The notes under the pieces are model-generated. The model saw only the letters and a list, made by a program, of their open reading frames with translations, searched no databases and was not told where the DNA came from. 64,000 nt of DNA, taken from positions 1-64,000 of the forward strand of contig NZ_JAPQNS010000008.1 in NCBI RefSeq assembly GCF_028867935.1. The letters are read 5' to 3'. The number at the start of each line of letters is the position of its first letter. Within the stretch, counting starts at the first letter, position 1. This document shows, in pieces, positions 1-7,921 of this stretch. The position numbers and the translations under genes are program-made. The stretch comes from Flavobacterium sp. SUN052. GTDB taxonomy: Bacteria > Bacteroidota > Bacteroidia > Flavobacteriales > Flavobacteriaceae.

Positions 1-1
1 C

Positions 2-94
2 GTCAAAGTGCATTGGAGTTTTACGGTGGCAACCGCAGAAGCCAAGATGAAACGTTGGTATGAGCGGGTTAATACGGCTAATAAGTCGGAATAA
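2..94 (+). CDS. C-terminal fragment of a probable IS630-type transposase
   Basis: The window opens inside a reading frame that runs from base 2 to a TAA at 92-94, about 30 residues. The tail contains WSFTVATAEAKMKRWYERV, which resembles the W-x-FT-x(4)-A-x-K-(L/M)-K-R C-terminus of IS630-family DDE transposases. The rest of the gene lies outside the window, so family and integrity cannot be tested. It fits the decayed mobile-element character of the first 2.7 kb. It could also be an unrelated basic C-terminus. Confidence 0.35.
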   Translation, partial: VKVHWSFTVATAEAKMKRWYERVNTANKSE

Positions 95-128
95 TATAAG
101 CACTAAATTGGAGAAGCACTAGTCACTT

Positions 129-698
129 TTACGATCGATAAAAGCCGTAGATGACAAGCCCCACCAAGATCGATTCAATGAACCAGATGGAACGTGTATT
201 ATAGTGAGTGAGTCGTCGAATCACCCAGTGTACTGCTAGGCATAAGGCCATTATGGGTAATCCAAGTACAATCTCGAGTGGATAGTCTCGCTTTTGGTCG
301 TGTGTTCCGTAAAGCACATAAAATAGGCCATGCAGGATCTCGTACAAGCCCAGTAGTGCTCCCAGCGTCAAAGGGGTAATCCATTTTACTAACTTCTCCA
401 TAGTCATACTGGTGCTTAATAAGTAGTAAGGGACGGGGTAGAGCCACCTCGTTTTGATTCCGAATGCAACGACTCTGTAACTACAATTCGTTGTATAGGG
501 TTGTTTGCACTTCTTACATTCACAAGACTCGTTATCTAATAGTCCGTTGAGCAGGGTTGACTTGTAGCCACATTGATAAGTGCGGTTGCCCACCCAGACC
601 GTCGGCTGAAGCGACCGAAATGATTTATGGATACGAATGAGAATATTAATTGGTAGATAAATCGCGGCCAACAGATACGAAATGTTCCAGCTACCCAT
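129..698 (-). CDS. Hypothetical membrane protein with a CxC-x2-C cluster
   Basis: A 189-residue protein I do not recognise. It has a short hydrophobic N-terminal stretch (about residues 8-22), a polar section with a CECKKC cluster near residues 59-64 that could bind a metal, and three hydrophobic segments in the second half (roughly 105-130, 142-160 and 172-187), so it is probably an inner-membrane protein. The ATG at 698-696 faces the mobile-element remnant to its right. No neighbour suggests a role. The antisense frames here are shorter and lack any family signature, so this strand is preferred. Confidence 0.5.
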   Translation of the reverse strand: MGSWNISYLLAAIYLPINILIRIHKSFRSLQPTVWVGNRTYQCGYKSTLLNGLLDNESCECKKCKQPYTTNCSYRVVAFGIKTRWLYPVPYYLLSTSMTMEKLVKWITPLTLGALLGLYEILHGLFYVLYGTHDQKRDYPLEIVLGLPIMALCLAVHWVIRRLTHYNTRSIWFIESILVGLVIYGFYRS

Positions 699-774
699 TT
701 TTTTTAGTTGCTAAATCTCAAGAAAAGCGCCTTTTCCTGAGACATTAATTGTGTCATATGTAATATTTATCACT

Positions 775-2067
775 TAACTGTATCAGGGCTGCCGGTGAAT
801 AGAAGGGAAAACGAAAAATCCTTATTTTCTCAAGCATGACTGACCAATTTGACTTCGAGTCCTTCAAGCAGGCTGCCATTAAGGGTCTATACGAAGGCAA
901 ACCCCTGACGGGAGAAAATGGCCTCTTCGCTCCCCTGCTCAAGCATTTTTTAGAGTCCGCTTTGGAACCGGGGCGCCGGAGCAAGGGAATGGATAGCCAC
1001 CTGGGCCAAACACGCCAGACCGGGCAAAATCGTCGCAATGGTAAGACCACTAAGACCGTCAAATCCAGCGCTGGTCTGTTAGTGTTGACCAAACCCCGTA
1101 ACCGATCAGGCACTTATTAGCCCCAGATCGTGCCCAAACGACAGCTGGTGCCACCCCACAGTTTGAGCAGAAAGTGCTGTCGCTCTACAGTATGGGTAAC
1201 AGCTATCGCACCGACGCACCGGCCGAAGTTGCCCAGCATTTGCAGGAGATGTAAGGTTACTCACTCTCCGACAGTGACTTTATCCGGCCTTTAGAGAGTC
1301 TATATGCACTGGTCTGGGACGGCATCTACTACAAAGTGCGCCAAGAAGCCAAAGTCGTCACCCGGCCGGGCCGCCGTTGCGGTGCTCTACAGCGTGATCG
1401 GGCTGACACTGTCGGGCAAAACAAGTCTTAGGGATCTATACGGCCGAGAGCGAATCGGCCAAGTTCTGGCTATCCGTACTAACCAATTTAAAACAACGGG
1501 GGTAGACGACTTGCTGATTACTTGTATAGATGGGGTGAAAGGCTTCGATACGGCCATCAACAGCGTTTTCCGGCTGCTACGGTGCAGCTTTGTATTGTCC
1601 ACCAATTACGCAACTCCTTCCGTTTCTTACCGGATAAGTTGTTGAAAGACTTGGCTAAGAATCTAAAAACGGTCTACCTTGCTCCCAACCGGGAACAAGG
1701 CCTGGAGAATCTGTTACTAGTGCAGCAAATATGGGGCTTGGTTTACCCCAAAGCAGTGAAACCCTGATTGGAGAAGTGAGAGCTGTGGTCCCCTTTTTTC
1801 GACTATCCAGCCCCCATTCGTAAGGTGATGTACACGACCAATACGGTGGAAGGCCACCATCATCAGTTGCGAAAAGTGACCAAAACCAGAAGCGCTTTTA
1901 GTTCGGTCGTCGCTTTGCAAAAGCTGATCTATCTGACGATCCAAAACCTACACATCAAGTGGGAAACGACGACCTATAATTGGAAAGAACTGATTAACCT
2001 ATTCAGTATTATTTTTGAAGACCGAATCAACTCGTATCGCTTCGACTAAACCCCGCTGACACAGTTC
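775..2067 (+). mobile_element. Degenerate IS256-family insertion sequence
   Basis: About 1.3 kb, the usual size for IS256-family elements, carrying the broken transposase described at 836-2049. Candidate inverted termini flank it: AACTGTATCAG at 776-786 and CTGACACAGTT at 2056-2066, which match in 10 of 11 positions as inverted copies. I could not find a convincing 8-9 bp target duplication, so the exact ends are approximate. The transposase is disrupted several times, so the element is dead unless supplied in trans. Confidence 0.55.
836..2049 (+). pseudogene. Broken IS256-family (mutator-type) transposase
   Basis: The N-terminal frame from ATG 836 reads MTDQFDFESFKQAAIKGLYE and continues through the conserved NRRNGKTTKTVKSSAG block typical of IS256 transposases. 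It then hits an in-frame TAG at 1118-1120, directly before PQIVPKRQL, which continues the family sequence. The middle is split over several frames (for example 1304-1645 and 1522-1767). The C-terminal block from 1825 contains YTTNTVEGHHHQLRKVTKT and ends in FEDRINSYRFD, again family-typical. Several frameshifts and stops show decay, so no active product is expected. Confidence 0.85.
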
Positions 2068-2160
2068 AGCGAGCACTCCCCACTGGGCGGGAGACAGTGG
2101 TATTGAGTCGAGAACTACCACCTTTTAATACAATCTGTTCAATCGGTAGAATGCATAAAT

Positions 2161-2524
2161 ATGATGTATTATCTGGCAATTGGTTTCGGTTGGCTACTTT
2201 TTGGGACGATCCACAGTGTGACCGCTACAATGTGGTTCAAACATTGGTTTGTCTTCCCGTCACCAACAAAAGCAAGCTGGTCTTTTGCGACGGAACTGTC
2301 TTCTTCGATATGTCCGTCACCCATTGTATTTGGGTTTTATTGTGGTACTACTTGGCCTTTTAGTCTATCAACCAGACTGAAAACACCTTCTTTTTGGGTT
2401 GGCTGCATTCCTTTACGTCCGAATAGGCATTTATTTTGAGGAACGTAAACTCATCAGCACCTTTGGCAACCAATACTTGAACTACCGCCGAAAAACGCCC
2501 CTGCTTATTTCATACTCCGTATAG
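2161..2524 (+). pseudogene. Broken isoprenylcysteine/phospholipid methyltransferase-like membrane protein
   Basis: Two frames together give a recognisable but damaged methyltransferase of the ICMT/NnrU-like membrane family. The start frame reads MMYYLAIGFGWLLFGTIHSV. A second frame then carries LRYVRHPLYLGF, the VRHP-LY-GF signature of the family, followed by an in-frame TGA (about 2377) and then IYFEERKLISTFGNQYLNYR, the classic EER-L---FG--Y--Y cofactor-site tail, ending at TAG 2522-2524. The total is about 120 codons, well under the usual 200 or so, so an internal deletion is likely in addition to the frameshift and the stop. Confidence 0.7.
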
Positions 2525-2583
2525 TTTTAGGGCGTGCTACTTGGCCTACCTGAACTTTTATAGTGAATCTGCGCTGTTACTAG

Positions 2584-2685
2584 TCTTACCTACGCCAAAA
2601 GTATGTTGTTGAAGTCAAGGCTGGGGAGCAACCAGAATCATTGGACAAACGTTACTTTGTGAACCATTTACTACAGATTACATAG
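2584..2685 (+). other. Orphan coding-like tail (possible gene remnant)
   Basis: Immediately after a TAG at 2581-2583, an open frame of 33 codons contains KYVVEVKAGEQPESLDKRYF and ends at TAG 2683-2685. Its composition is protein-like, but there is no start codon and upstream extension in this frame is stopped. It may be the 3' end of a gene lost when the adjacent methyltransferase-like gene decayed. I do not recognise the family, and it may be chance. Confidence 0.25.
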
Positions 2686-2688
2686 CCT

Positions 2689-3327
2689 ATGAAACTAACG
2701 ATTGATTATCTACAAAAAACATTAACTGGTACATTTGAGTACAGATTATTGGAAGAATTGGTCCAGGTTGGCCAGTTAAAAGTGGTTGCAGTAGGCTCTT
2801 ACCTGATTCGCCCCGGCGAGTTCATCCGCTCAGTACCCATCATTATCACTGGCTCCGTTAAGATCATGAGATCAGACAAAGAAGGCCGGGAAGCCCTGCT
2901 GTATTATCTGGGTGGTCAGGATGCCTGTGCAATGTCGCTGACCTGTTGTATAGGTCGTAAACCCAGTGAAATAACCGCTGTTGTTGAAGAAGAAACCGAG
3001 ATGATCGCCATACCGGTGGAGAAGGTAGACGAATGGATGTGCCGCTTCCCAACCTGGAAGCAGTTTGTGTTTCAGACCTATCAGAAACGGTTTGACAATC
3101 TGTTGGAAACCGTCGATGAAGTCATTTTTCACAAACTCGATGAACGGCTATTAACCTACCTACAAAAGAAAACAGCGAGCTGTCAGTGTAGCGAGTTAAC
3201 CATTACCCACGAAGAAATTGCGCAGGAAATGGCCACTTCCCGCGAAGTAATCTCCCGTTTGCTGAAGCAACTGGAGAAAACAGGGCAGATTAAATTGATG
3301 CGCAATAGGATTGCGATGTTAACCTAA
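2689..3327 (+). CDS. CRP/FNR-family transcriptional regulator with a cysteine cluster; candidate regulator of the sulfur island
   Basis: A 212-residue one-component regulator: an N-terminal cyclic-nucleotide-binding-fold sensor (about 15-130), a dimerisation helix (about 133-160) and a winged HTH (about 163-210). The recognition helix reads TSREVISRLLKQLE and keeps the R-E-x3-R arrangement by which E. coli CRP (R180, E181, R185) reads GTGA half-sites. That matches the GTGA-N6-TCAC palindromes found before eight downstream units. The sensor lacks the cAMP-pocket GE...R pattern and instead has C80 and C86-C87 there, plus C118, C165 and C167, suggesting thiol, persulfide or iron-sulfur sensing. 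This is inference. No copy of the operator precedes this gene itself. Confidence 0.8.
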   Translation: MKLTIDYLQKTLTGTFEYRLLEELVQVGQLKVVAVGSYLIRPGEFIRSVPIIITGSVKIMRSDKEGREALLYYLGGQDACAMSLTCCIGRKPSEITAVVEEETEMIAIPVEKVDEWMCRFPTWKQFVFQTYQKRFDNLLETVDEVIFHKLDERLLTYLQKKTASCQCSELTITHEEIAQEMATSREVISRLLKQLEKTGQIKLMRNRIAMLT

Positions 3328-3339
3328 TTTAGGCCCTTT

Positions 3340-3353
3340 GTAACAATTGTCAC
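3340..3353 (+). promoter_or_regulatory. CRP-type operator 1 (before the TauE/SafE gene)
   Basis: GTAACAATTGTCAC, an imperfect GTGA-N6-TCAC palindrome followed by TGA. It ends 49 bases before the ATG at 3402. The sequence whose last base is exactly 30 bases past the operator is TTCG (3380-3383), a weakened form of the TTTG -7 box seen at sibling sites. Confidence 0.65.
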
Positions 3354-3401
3354 TGAATCCGGATGGCCCGAGTTTGTAATTCGCTTAAAATTTAAGCGTT
3401 T

Positions 3402-4202
3402 ATGACCTCACTACAAATTGCCGGTTTTTCAGCTTCTATCCTCATTGGCGTTAGCCTGGGACTTATTGGCGGAGGAGGTAGCATATTGACCCTGCCTGTA
3501 TTGGTTTATCTATTGGGAATTAACCCCGTTATGTCAACGGCTTATTCGTTGTTCGTGGTGGGCACTACCTCACTCGTTGGCTCCGTCAGCTATATGAGGC
3601 ACCATCAGGTCAATTATAAGGCGGCTGCCGTATTTGCTATTCCTTCATTTCTGGCCGTTTTCCTCACCCGGAAATACCTCGTTCCCTGGATTCCTGACCC
3701 CGTTTTCTCTCTGGACACATTCACGCTGAGCAAGAACATGGCGATCATGGTATTTTTTGCACTTATCATGCTGGCCGCTTCCTATAGTATGATTCGGGAC
3801 AGGAAAACAGAGGCTGATCTGCCCGATGGACCGCTACAATATAATTTTCCGCTGATTGCCGTTGAAGGGCTACTAGTTGGTACGCTGACAGGAATCGTTG
3901 GCGCGGGTGGTGGCTTCCTGATCATACCGGCCCTAGTGTTACTAGCTCGCCTGCCCATGAAAATGGCGGTAGGAACATCCCTGCTCATCATTGCCGCCAA
4001 ATCACTGGTCGGTTTTCTGGGCGACCTCTCGACTATGGTCGTGGATTGGTCTTTCCTAATTCGCTTTACAGCCTTATCGGTGCTCGGCATTTTTCTGGGT
4101 ACCTACCTGGCAAAGTATATACCGAGCGAAAAACTCAAAAAAGCATTTGGCTGGTTCGTGCTCGTCATGGGCATTTATATCATCGGGCGGGAGATCCTAT
4201 AG
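3402..4202 (+). CDS. TauE/SafE (TSUP) family sulfite/organosulfur exporter
   Basis: A 266-residue polytopic inner-membrane protein of the TSUP family. It shows the duplicated four-helix architecture, each half opening with a glycine-rich motif: GVSLGLIGGGGSILTLPVL near residue 17 and GTLTGIVGAGGGFLIIPALV near residue 160. Family members export sulfite, sulfoacetate or related sulfur anions. Sulfite made by the persulfide dioxygenases encoded just downstream is the most likely cargo, by context. It is the first target of the operator series (site 1) and appears to be monocistronic, since the next gene has its own operator. Length and topology are complete. Confidence 0.88.
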   Translation: MTSLQIAGFSASILIGVSLGLIGGGGSILTLPVLVYLLGINPVMSTAYSLFVVGTTSLVGSVSYMRHHQVNYKAAAVFAIPSFLAVFLTRKYLVPWIPDPVFSLDTFTLSKNMAIMVFFALIMLAASYSMIRDRKTEADLPDGPLQYNFPLIAVEGLLVGTLTGIVGAGGGFLIIPALVLLARLPMKMAVGTSLLIIAAKSLVGFLGDLSTMVVDWSFLIRFTALSVLGIFLGTYLAKYIPSEKLKKAFGWFVLVMGIYIIGREIL

Positions 4203-4209
4203 CCTAGTT

Positions 4210-4223
4210 GTGACAAAAGTCAC
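4210..4223 (+). promoter_or_regulatory. CRP-type operator 2 (before the first dioxygenase-rhodanese)
   Basis: GTGACAAAAGTCAC, followed by TGA. A -7-like box TTGCTTTA ends at 4253, exactly 30 bases past the palindrome. The site ends 65 bases before the ATG at 4288 and probably drives the 4288-6718 unit. Confidence 0.8.
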
Positions 4224-4287
4224 TGACATTCCTTCGTTCAGGCTGTTGCTTTACCCTATAATTGATCATCAATCTCCCTAGTCTTAC

Positions 4288-5700
4288 ATGTTTTTCCAAC
4301 ACATTTTCGATAAAACGCTGGCCCAGGCCAGCTACCTCATTGGCTGCCAGAAAACGGGTGAGTCTATCGTGATTGACCCCAAGCGGGATGTAGATACTTA
4401 TCTGGACATTGCCAGACAGAATGGCCTTCGCATTACTCACATCACCGAAACCCATATCCACGCCGATTTTCTGTCGGGTTCGCGGGAACTGGCAGCCTTG
4501 ACCGGTGCTACCCTGTATTTATCTGACGAAGGGGGACCCGACTGGCAGTATGCTTTTGACCATGTTGTCCTGACCGACGGCGATGAGATCACCGTAGGAA
4601 ACCTTACGCTCGACGTGATTCATACACCGGGGCACACGCCAGAAAGCATCAGCTTTTTGCTGACCGATAAACCCGCTTCTGCCGAGCCTGTGATGGTCTT
4701 TACCGGCGACTTTGTGTTTGTGGGTGATATTGGAAGGCCTGATTTGCTCGAAAAAGCGGCAGGGCTTATGGGTACGAAAGAAGCCGGGGCCGAACAGATG
4801 TATCAGTCGATCCAGAAGTTCAACGCCTTGCCCAACTATCTACAGGTATGGCCTGGTCACGGGGCTGGTTCTGCTTGTGGCAAAGCCCTGGGTGCCGTAC
4901 CCAGCACGACCGTCGGTTACGAAAAAATACGAAACTGGGCTTTCCAGTACGACGACGATGAGGAGGGTTTTGTCCGCTATCTGCTCGCCGACCAGCCTGA
5001 ACCCCCAACCTACTTTGCCACGATGAAAACGCTCAACAAGGTAGATCGCCCCTTGTTGACGCAGGTGCCAACCCAGAAAAAATTAAATCCTGAAGCGGTG
5101 AAAACGGCTCTGGTCAAGGGTATCAAACTAATCGACACCCGCAATAAAGCGGCTTTTGCGCAGGGGTTTGTCCCCGGCAGCATCAACATTCAGGGTAACA
5201 ACGCTTTCGCTACGTGGATGGGCTGGTTTATGGATTACCAGGAGCCATTTATGCTGGTGGCGGATGAGGAACAGATCGAAGACCTGACCCGAAAACTCAT
5301 GCGCATTGGTCTAGACAAGGTATACGGGTACGTTACCGATGTAGCATCGCTGGGCATTGAGCTGCAACAGGCCGATGTGATTGGCATCGAGGAGTTTAAA
5401 ACCTATCTGGACCGCGAGGATGTGCAGGTAGTGGATCTGCGGGGCACCACCGAATACAACAGCGGCCACGTGCCGGGAGCCGATCATGTCTTTATTGGAA
5501 CGCTGCCGCAGCATCTCGGCCAGATCAGCCAAGACAAACCCGTGGTGATCTATTGCCAGGGGGGCGATCGGGCCACCATCGGCTATTCGCTGCTGGTTCG
5601 TCATGGCTATACCAACGTTAAAAATTATTCAGCCAGCATGAACGAGTGGGTTAGCCAAGGAAATCCGGTCGTTACCGAAGAGGTTGAGATGGCTCTCTGA
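4288..5700 (+). CDS. Persulfide dioxygenase-rhodanese fusion (CstB/ETHE1-like)
   Basis: A 470-residue cytoplasmic protein. Residues 1-240 are a metallo-beta-lactamase fold of the ETHE1 type: H56-x-H58-x-D60, H116 (HTPGH) and D141 (TGD) supply the mononuclear iron ligands, and the fourth motif residue is F61 instead of His, as expected for persulfide dioxygenases. Two rhodanese modules follow. The first (about 270-350) lacks the catalytic Cys and is a pseudo-rhodanese. The second (about 360-460) has the loop CQGGDR with C423. This MBL/pseudo-rhodanese/rhodanese order is that of staphylococcal CstB, which oxidises persulfide to sulfite and thiosulfate. It is the first gene of a unit with the peroxiredoxin and a rhodanese. 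Confidence 0.9.
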   Translation: MFFQHIFDKTLAQASYLIGCQKTGESIVIDPKRDVDTYLDIARQNGLRITHITETHIHADFLSGSRELAALTGATLYLSDEGGPDWQYAFDHVVLTDGDEITVGNLTLDVIHTPGHTPESISFLLTDKPASAEPVMVFTGDFVFVGDIGRPDLLEKAAGLMGTKEAGAEQMYQSIQKFNALPNYLQVWPGHGAGSACGKALGAVPSTTVGYEKIRNWAFQYDDDEEGFVRYLLADQPEPPTYFATMKTLNKVDRPLLTQVPTQKKLNPEAVKTALVKGIKLIDTRNKAAFAQGFVPGSINIQGNNAFATWMGWFMDYQEPFMLVADEEQIEDLTRKLMRIGLDKVYGYVTDVASLGIELQQADVIGIEEFKTYLDREDVQVVDLRGTTEYNSGHVPGADHVFIGTLPQHLGQISQDKPVVIYCQGGDRATIGYSLLVRHGYTNVKNYSASMNEWVSQGNPVVTEEVEMAL

Positions 5701-5741
5701 TTTCGTTTGTTTTCAATAACCCACATACAACAAAAACAACC

Positions 5742-6392
5742 ATGACCGATTCACCAACAACAATGCCTCGCATCGGCGATAAAGCCCCCGATTTCACGGC
5801 CGTTACTACAACCGGACAGTTGACTTTTTCGGAGTACAACGCCGGAAACTGGGTGATTTTCTTCTCTCACCCAGCCGACTTTACACCCGTCTGTACCACC
5901 GAAATGAGCGGCTTCGCCGTCGAGCAGGATAGCTTCTTCGCGGTTCACACTACCAAACTGATGGGTTTGAGTATCGATAGCATCCACTCACATATTGCCT
6001 GGATAGAAAACGTTCAGCGCAAAACAGGTATCCTGTTCCGGTTTCCTATTGTCGCTGACATCGATATGAGCGTCGCGAAGTTATGGGGTATGTTGCAACC
6101 GGGGGAGAGCGAAACCGCAGCCGTGCGAGCCGTTTTTATCATCGACCCGAACGGCATCATCCGGCTCATCATGTACTACCCGATGAACGTGGGGCGCAAC
6201 ATGGAAGAAATTAAACGGGCACTGATTGCCCTCCAGACGGCTACTGAGAATAAGTGTTCGATGCCGCTCAACTGGAAACCAGGCGAAAAAGTCATTTTAC
6301 CACCGCCCAAAACGGTTGACGCCCTGGAAGAGCGGCTCAGCAGCGGCCTGGACATGGTTGATTTTTATCTGGCTAAAAAATCGTTGAACTAA
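5742..6392 (+). CDS. 1-Cys type peroxiredoxin (Prx6 group)
   Basis: A 216-residue thioredoxin-fold peroxidase. The active-site segment HPADFTPVCTTE places the peroxidatic Cys at residue 51. The long C-terminal extension (MPLNWKPGEKVILPP and onward, about 168-216) is typical of the Prx6/AhpC-TSA 1-Cys group that dimerises through this arm. It would reduce peroxides or possibly oxidised persulfides in the cytoplasm. It lies 41 bases after the dioxygenase fusion and its stop overlaps the next start (TAATG), so the three genes are probably cotranscribed from operator 2. Linkage to sulfide oxidation suggests protection against oxidants formed there; this is inference. Confidence 0.88.
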   Translation: MTDSPTTMPRIGDKAPDFTAVTTTGQLTFSEYNAGNWVIFFSHPADFTPVCTTEMSGFAVEQDSFFAVHTTKLMGLSIDSIHSHIAWIENVQRKTGILFRFPIVADIDMSVAKLWGMLQPGESETAAVRAVFIIDPNGIIRLIMYYPMNVGRNMEEIKRALIALQTATENKCSMPLNWKPGEKVILPPPKTVDALEERLSSGLDMVDFYLAKKSLN

Positions 6393-6718
6393 TGATACCC
6401 TCAACAGACACCAAACAAGCCTACAGAAACCTCACCCCAAGCGAGTTCAACGAACTGTTGGCCGAGCGGCCCGATGCGGTTCTGCTGGATATACGTACGC
6501 CCGCTGAAGTACTCGCGGGAGCTTTGGTAGATGCCATAGCGATCGACTTTATGACACCGGATTTTACGCAAAAAGTGGCTCAGCTCGATAAAACGAAACC
6601 ATATCTGGTCTACTGCAGGAGTGGTAATCGGAGTGGGCAGGCTTGCCAGCTCATGAGTGAATTGGGATTTGCCGAGCTGTATAACCTCAGTGGTGGTTTA
6701 ATGAACTGGCCCTATTAA
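6392..6718 (+). CDS. Single-domain rhodanese (sulfurtransferase)
   Basis: A 108-residue cytoplasmic rhodanese with the substrate-side motif LLDIRTPAEV (31-40) and the catalytic loop CRSGNRS starting at C75. It fills the single domain with no signal peptide. It probably passes sulfane sulfur from persulfide to sulfite or another acceptor, complementing the dioxygenase fusion two genes upstream. Its start codon overlaps the peroxiredoxin stop by one base, so translational coupling is likely. A broken methyltransferase follows 88 bases later. Confidence 0.9.
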   Translation: MIPSTDTKQAYRNLTPSEFNELLAERPDAVLLDIRTPAEVLAGALVDAIAIDFMTPDFTQKVAQLDKTKPYLVYCRSGNRSGQACQLMSELGFAELYNLSGGLMNWPY

Positions 6719-6806
6719 CGCTGCATTTGTCTGTTTTGATCGTCAGGAGATAGTTGAAACAAGTAATTTCAGTTGCGGGTATTTCGCCCGGTAAAAACTT
6801 GATAGT

Positions 6807-7406
6807 ATGATTGATTTCTGGGACAATCGGTACAGCCAGCCAACGTTTGCGTACGGGACAAAACCGAACGAGTTTTTCAAGGAATATATCGATACGCTTA
6901 AGCCCGGACGACTTTTGCTACCGGCCGAGGGCGAAGGGCGCAATGCCGTATACGCAGCTCAGCATGGTCGGACGGTCGATGCGTTCGACTTTAGCCAGTC
7001 GGCCCGTGAAAAAGTGGGGCAGCTGGCTAACCAAGCGGGTGTATTTATCCAGTACACAACAACAACCATTCAGGGTTTTACGGCCCCGGCCAGCGAATAC
7101 GACCTTATTGGCCTGATTTATGTACATATGCTACCTGATGAGCGACGGGCGTTTCATCAACGATTGATTTCGTTTCTGAAACCGTCTGGGTACGTGGTGC
7201 TGGAAGCTTTTCATAAAGAATAGTTGGGCCGGGAATCGGGTGGGCCGCAAAACCCGGCTATGCTTTATAACCGAACCGACCTGTTGCAGGATTTTGATCA
7301 GTTAGCTATTCTGAGTGTCGAGGAAACGTTTGTCGATTTGCAGGAAGGAATTTTTCATAGTGGCTAGGCGTGCGTAATCCGGCTAATTGCCCAAAAAATT
7401 AGCTAA
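6807..7406 (+). pseudogene. Class I SAM-dependent methyltransferase interrupted by two amber codons
   Basis: The frame starts MIDFWDNRYSQPTFAYGTKP, with the LLLPAEGEGRNAVYAA SAM-binding loop and FDFSQSAREK. The family is the TehB/thiol-methyltransferase-like group. It is cut by TAG at 7221-7223 (after LEAFHKE) and TAG at 7365-7367 (after FHSG). The same frame continues LGRESGGPQNPAMLYNRTDL and later ACVIRLIAQKIS to TAA 7404-7406, which is the normal family C-terminus. The frame is otherwise intact, so the loss is recent or reflects sequencing error. A role in S-methylation of sulfide would suit the island but is only suggested by context. Confidence 0.8.
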
Positions 7407-7430
7407 CAAAAACAGGAACGGGAGTAGTAA

Positions 7431-7453
7431 CGCCACGACCATCGGTTGTGGCG
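7431..7453 (+). terminator. Probable intrinsic terminator hairpin
   Basis: CGCCACGACC at 7431-7440 pairs with GGTTGTGGCG at 7444-7453 (ten pairs, one G-T) around a three-base loop, followed by a weak T run. It sits after the interrupted methyltransferase and 10 bases before operator 3, so it separates two units. Confidence 0.55.
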
Positions 7454-7462
7454 TCGCTTTGT

Positions 7463-7476
7463 GTGATGATTGTCAC
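7463..7476 (+). promoter_or_regulatory. CRP-type operator 3 (before the rhodanese lipoprotein)
   Basis: GTGATGATTGTCAC, followed by GGA. The -7 box CAGCTTTG ends at 7506, exactly 30 bases past the palindrome. The ATG at 7523 is 47 bases downstream. Since the operator and box would lie inside any frame begun at the GTG at 7448, they help fix 7523 as the start. Confidence 0.8.
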
Positions 7477-7522
7477 GGAACGACAAAGAAGCGCTCACCA
7501 GCTTTGTGAAAAAACAAACGTC

Positions 7523-7918
7523 ATGCGACTTCTTCTAACTCTATTTTGCCTTACACTTCTCCAATGGGGCTGTGGGCAAGGCCAGCCGACTGTACTAAAC
7601 CTGAGTACAGCTGACTTTAAAAAAGCGCTTGAAACAACGGGCCCCAAACAACTCCTTGATGTGCGAACCGATGCGGAAGTACAAACGGGCGTCATTGCCA
7701 ACGCCCGCCAGTGTGATCTGTCGAGTCCGCACTTTGAGCATCAACTCGACCAACTAGACAAAAATGTTCCGGTTTATGTGTATTGTGCTGTGGGCGGACG
7801 CAGTGCCCAGGCCGCTCAAATCCTGGTGCAGAAAGGGTTTAAGCAGGTTTATAATTTGACGGGTGGCCTTCAGGCTTGGGTTCAGGCGGGCAATTATCTG
7901 CAACCGTTACAGCCGTAA
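7523..7918 (+). CDS. Rhodanese lipoprotein (periplasmic sulfurtransferase)
   Basis: A 131-residue protein with a short lipoprotein signal, MRLLLTLFCLTLLQWGC, whose lipobox Cys is residue 17, then one rhodanese domain with LLDVRTDAEV and the catalytic loop CAVGGRS at C88. It is probably anchored to a membrane on the periplasmic side and would act on extracytoplasmic sulfane sulfur, unlike the cytoplasmic rhodanese at 6392. An upstream GTG at 7448 is in frame but would place operator 3 within the coding region and spoil the signal peptide, so ATG 7523 is chosen. The next gene starts 3 bases after its stop. Confidence 0.87.
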   Translation: MRLLLTLFCLTLLQWGCGQGQPTVLNLSTADFKKALETTGPKQLLDVRTDAEVQTGVIANARQCDLSSPHFEHQLDQLDKNVPVYVYCAVGGRSAQAAQILVQKGFKQVYNLTGGLQAWVQAGNYLQPLQP

Positions 7919-7921
7919 GCC

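Noticed and set aside
7221..7367. UAG recoding (non-standard amino acid) in the methyltransferase
   Set aside because: The stops are in surface-like, variable positions, not in catalytic sites, and no other gene in the window uses in-frame UAG; nonsense mutation is simpler.
7448..7522. GTG start at 7448 for the rhodanese lipoprotein
   Set aside because: It would place operator 3 and its -7 box within the coding region and destroy the lipoprotein signal peptide that starts at 7523.
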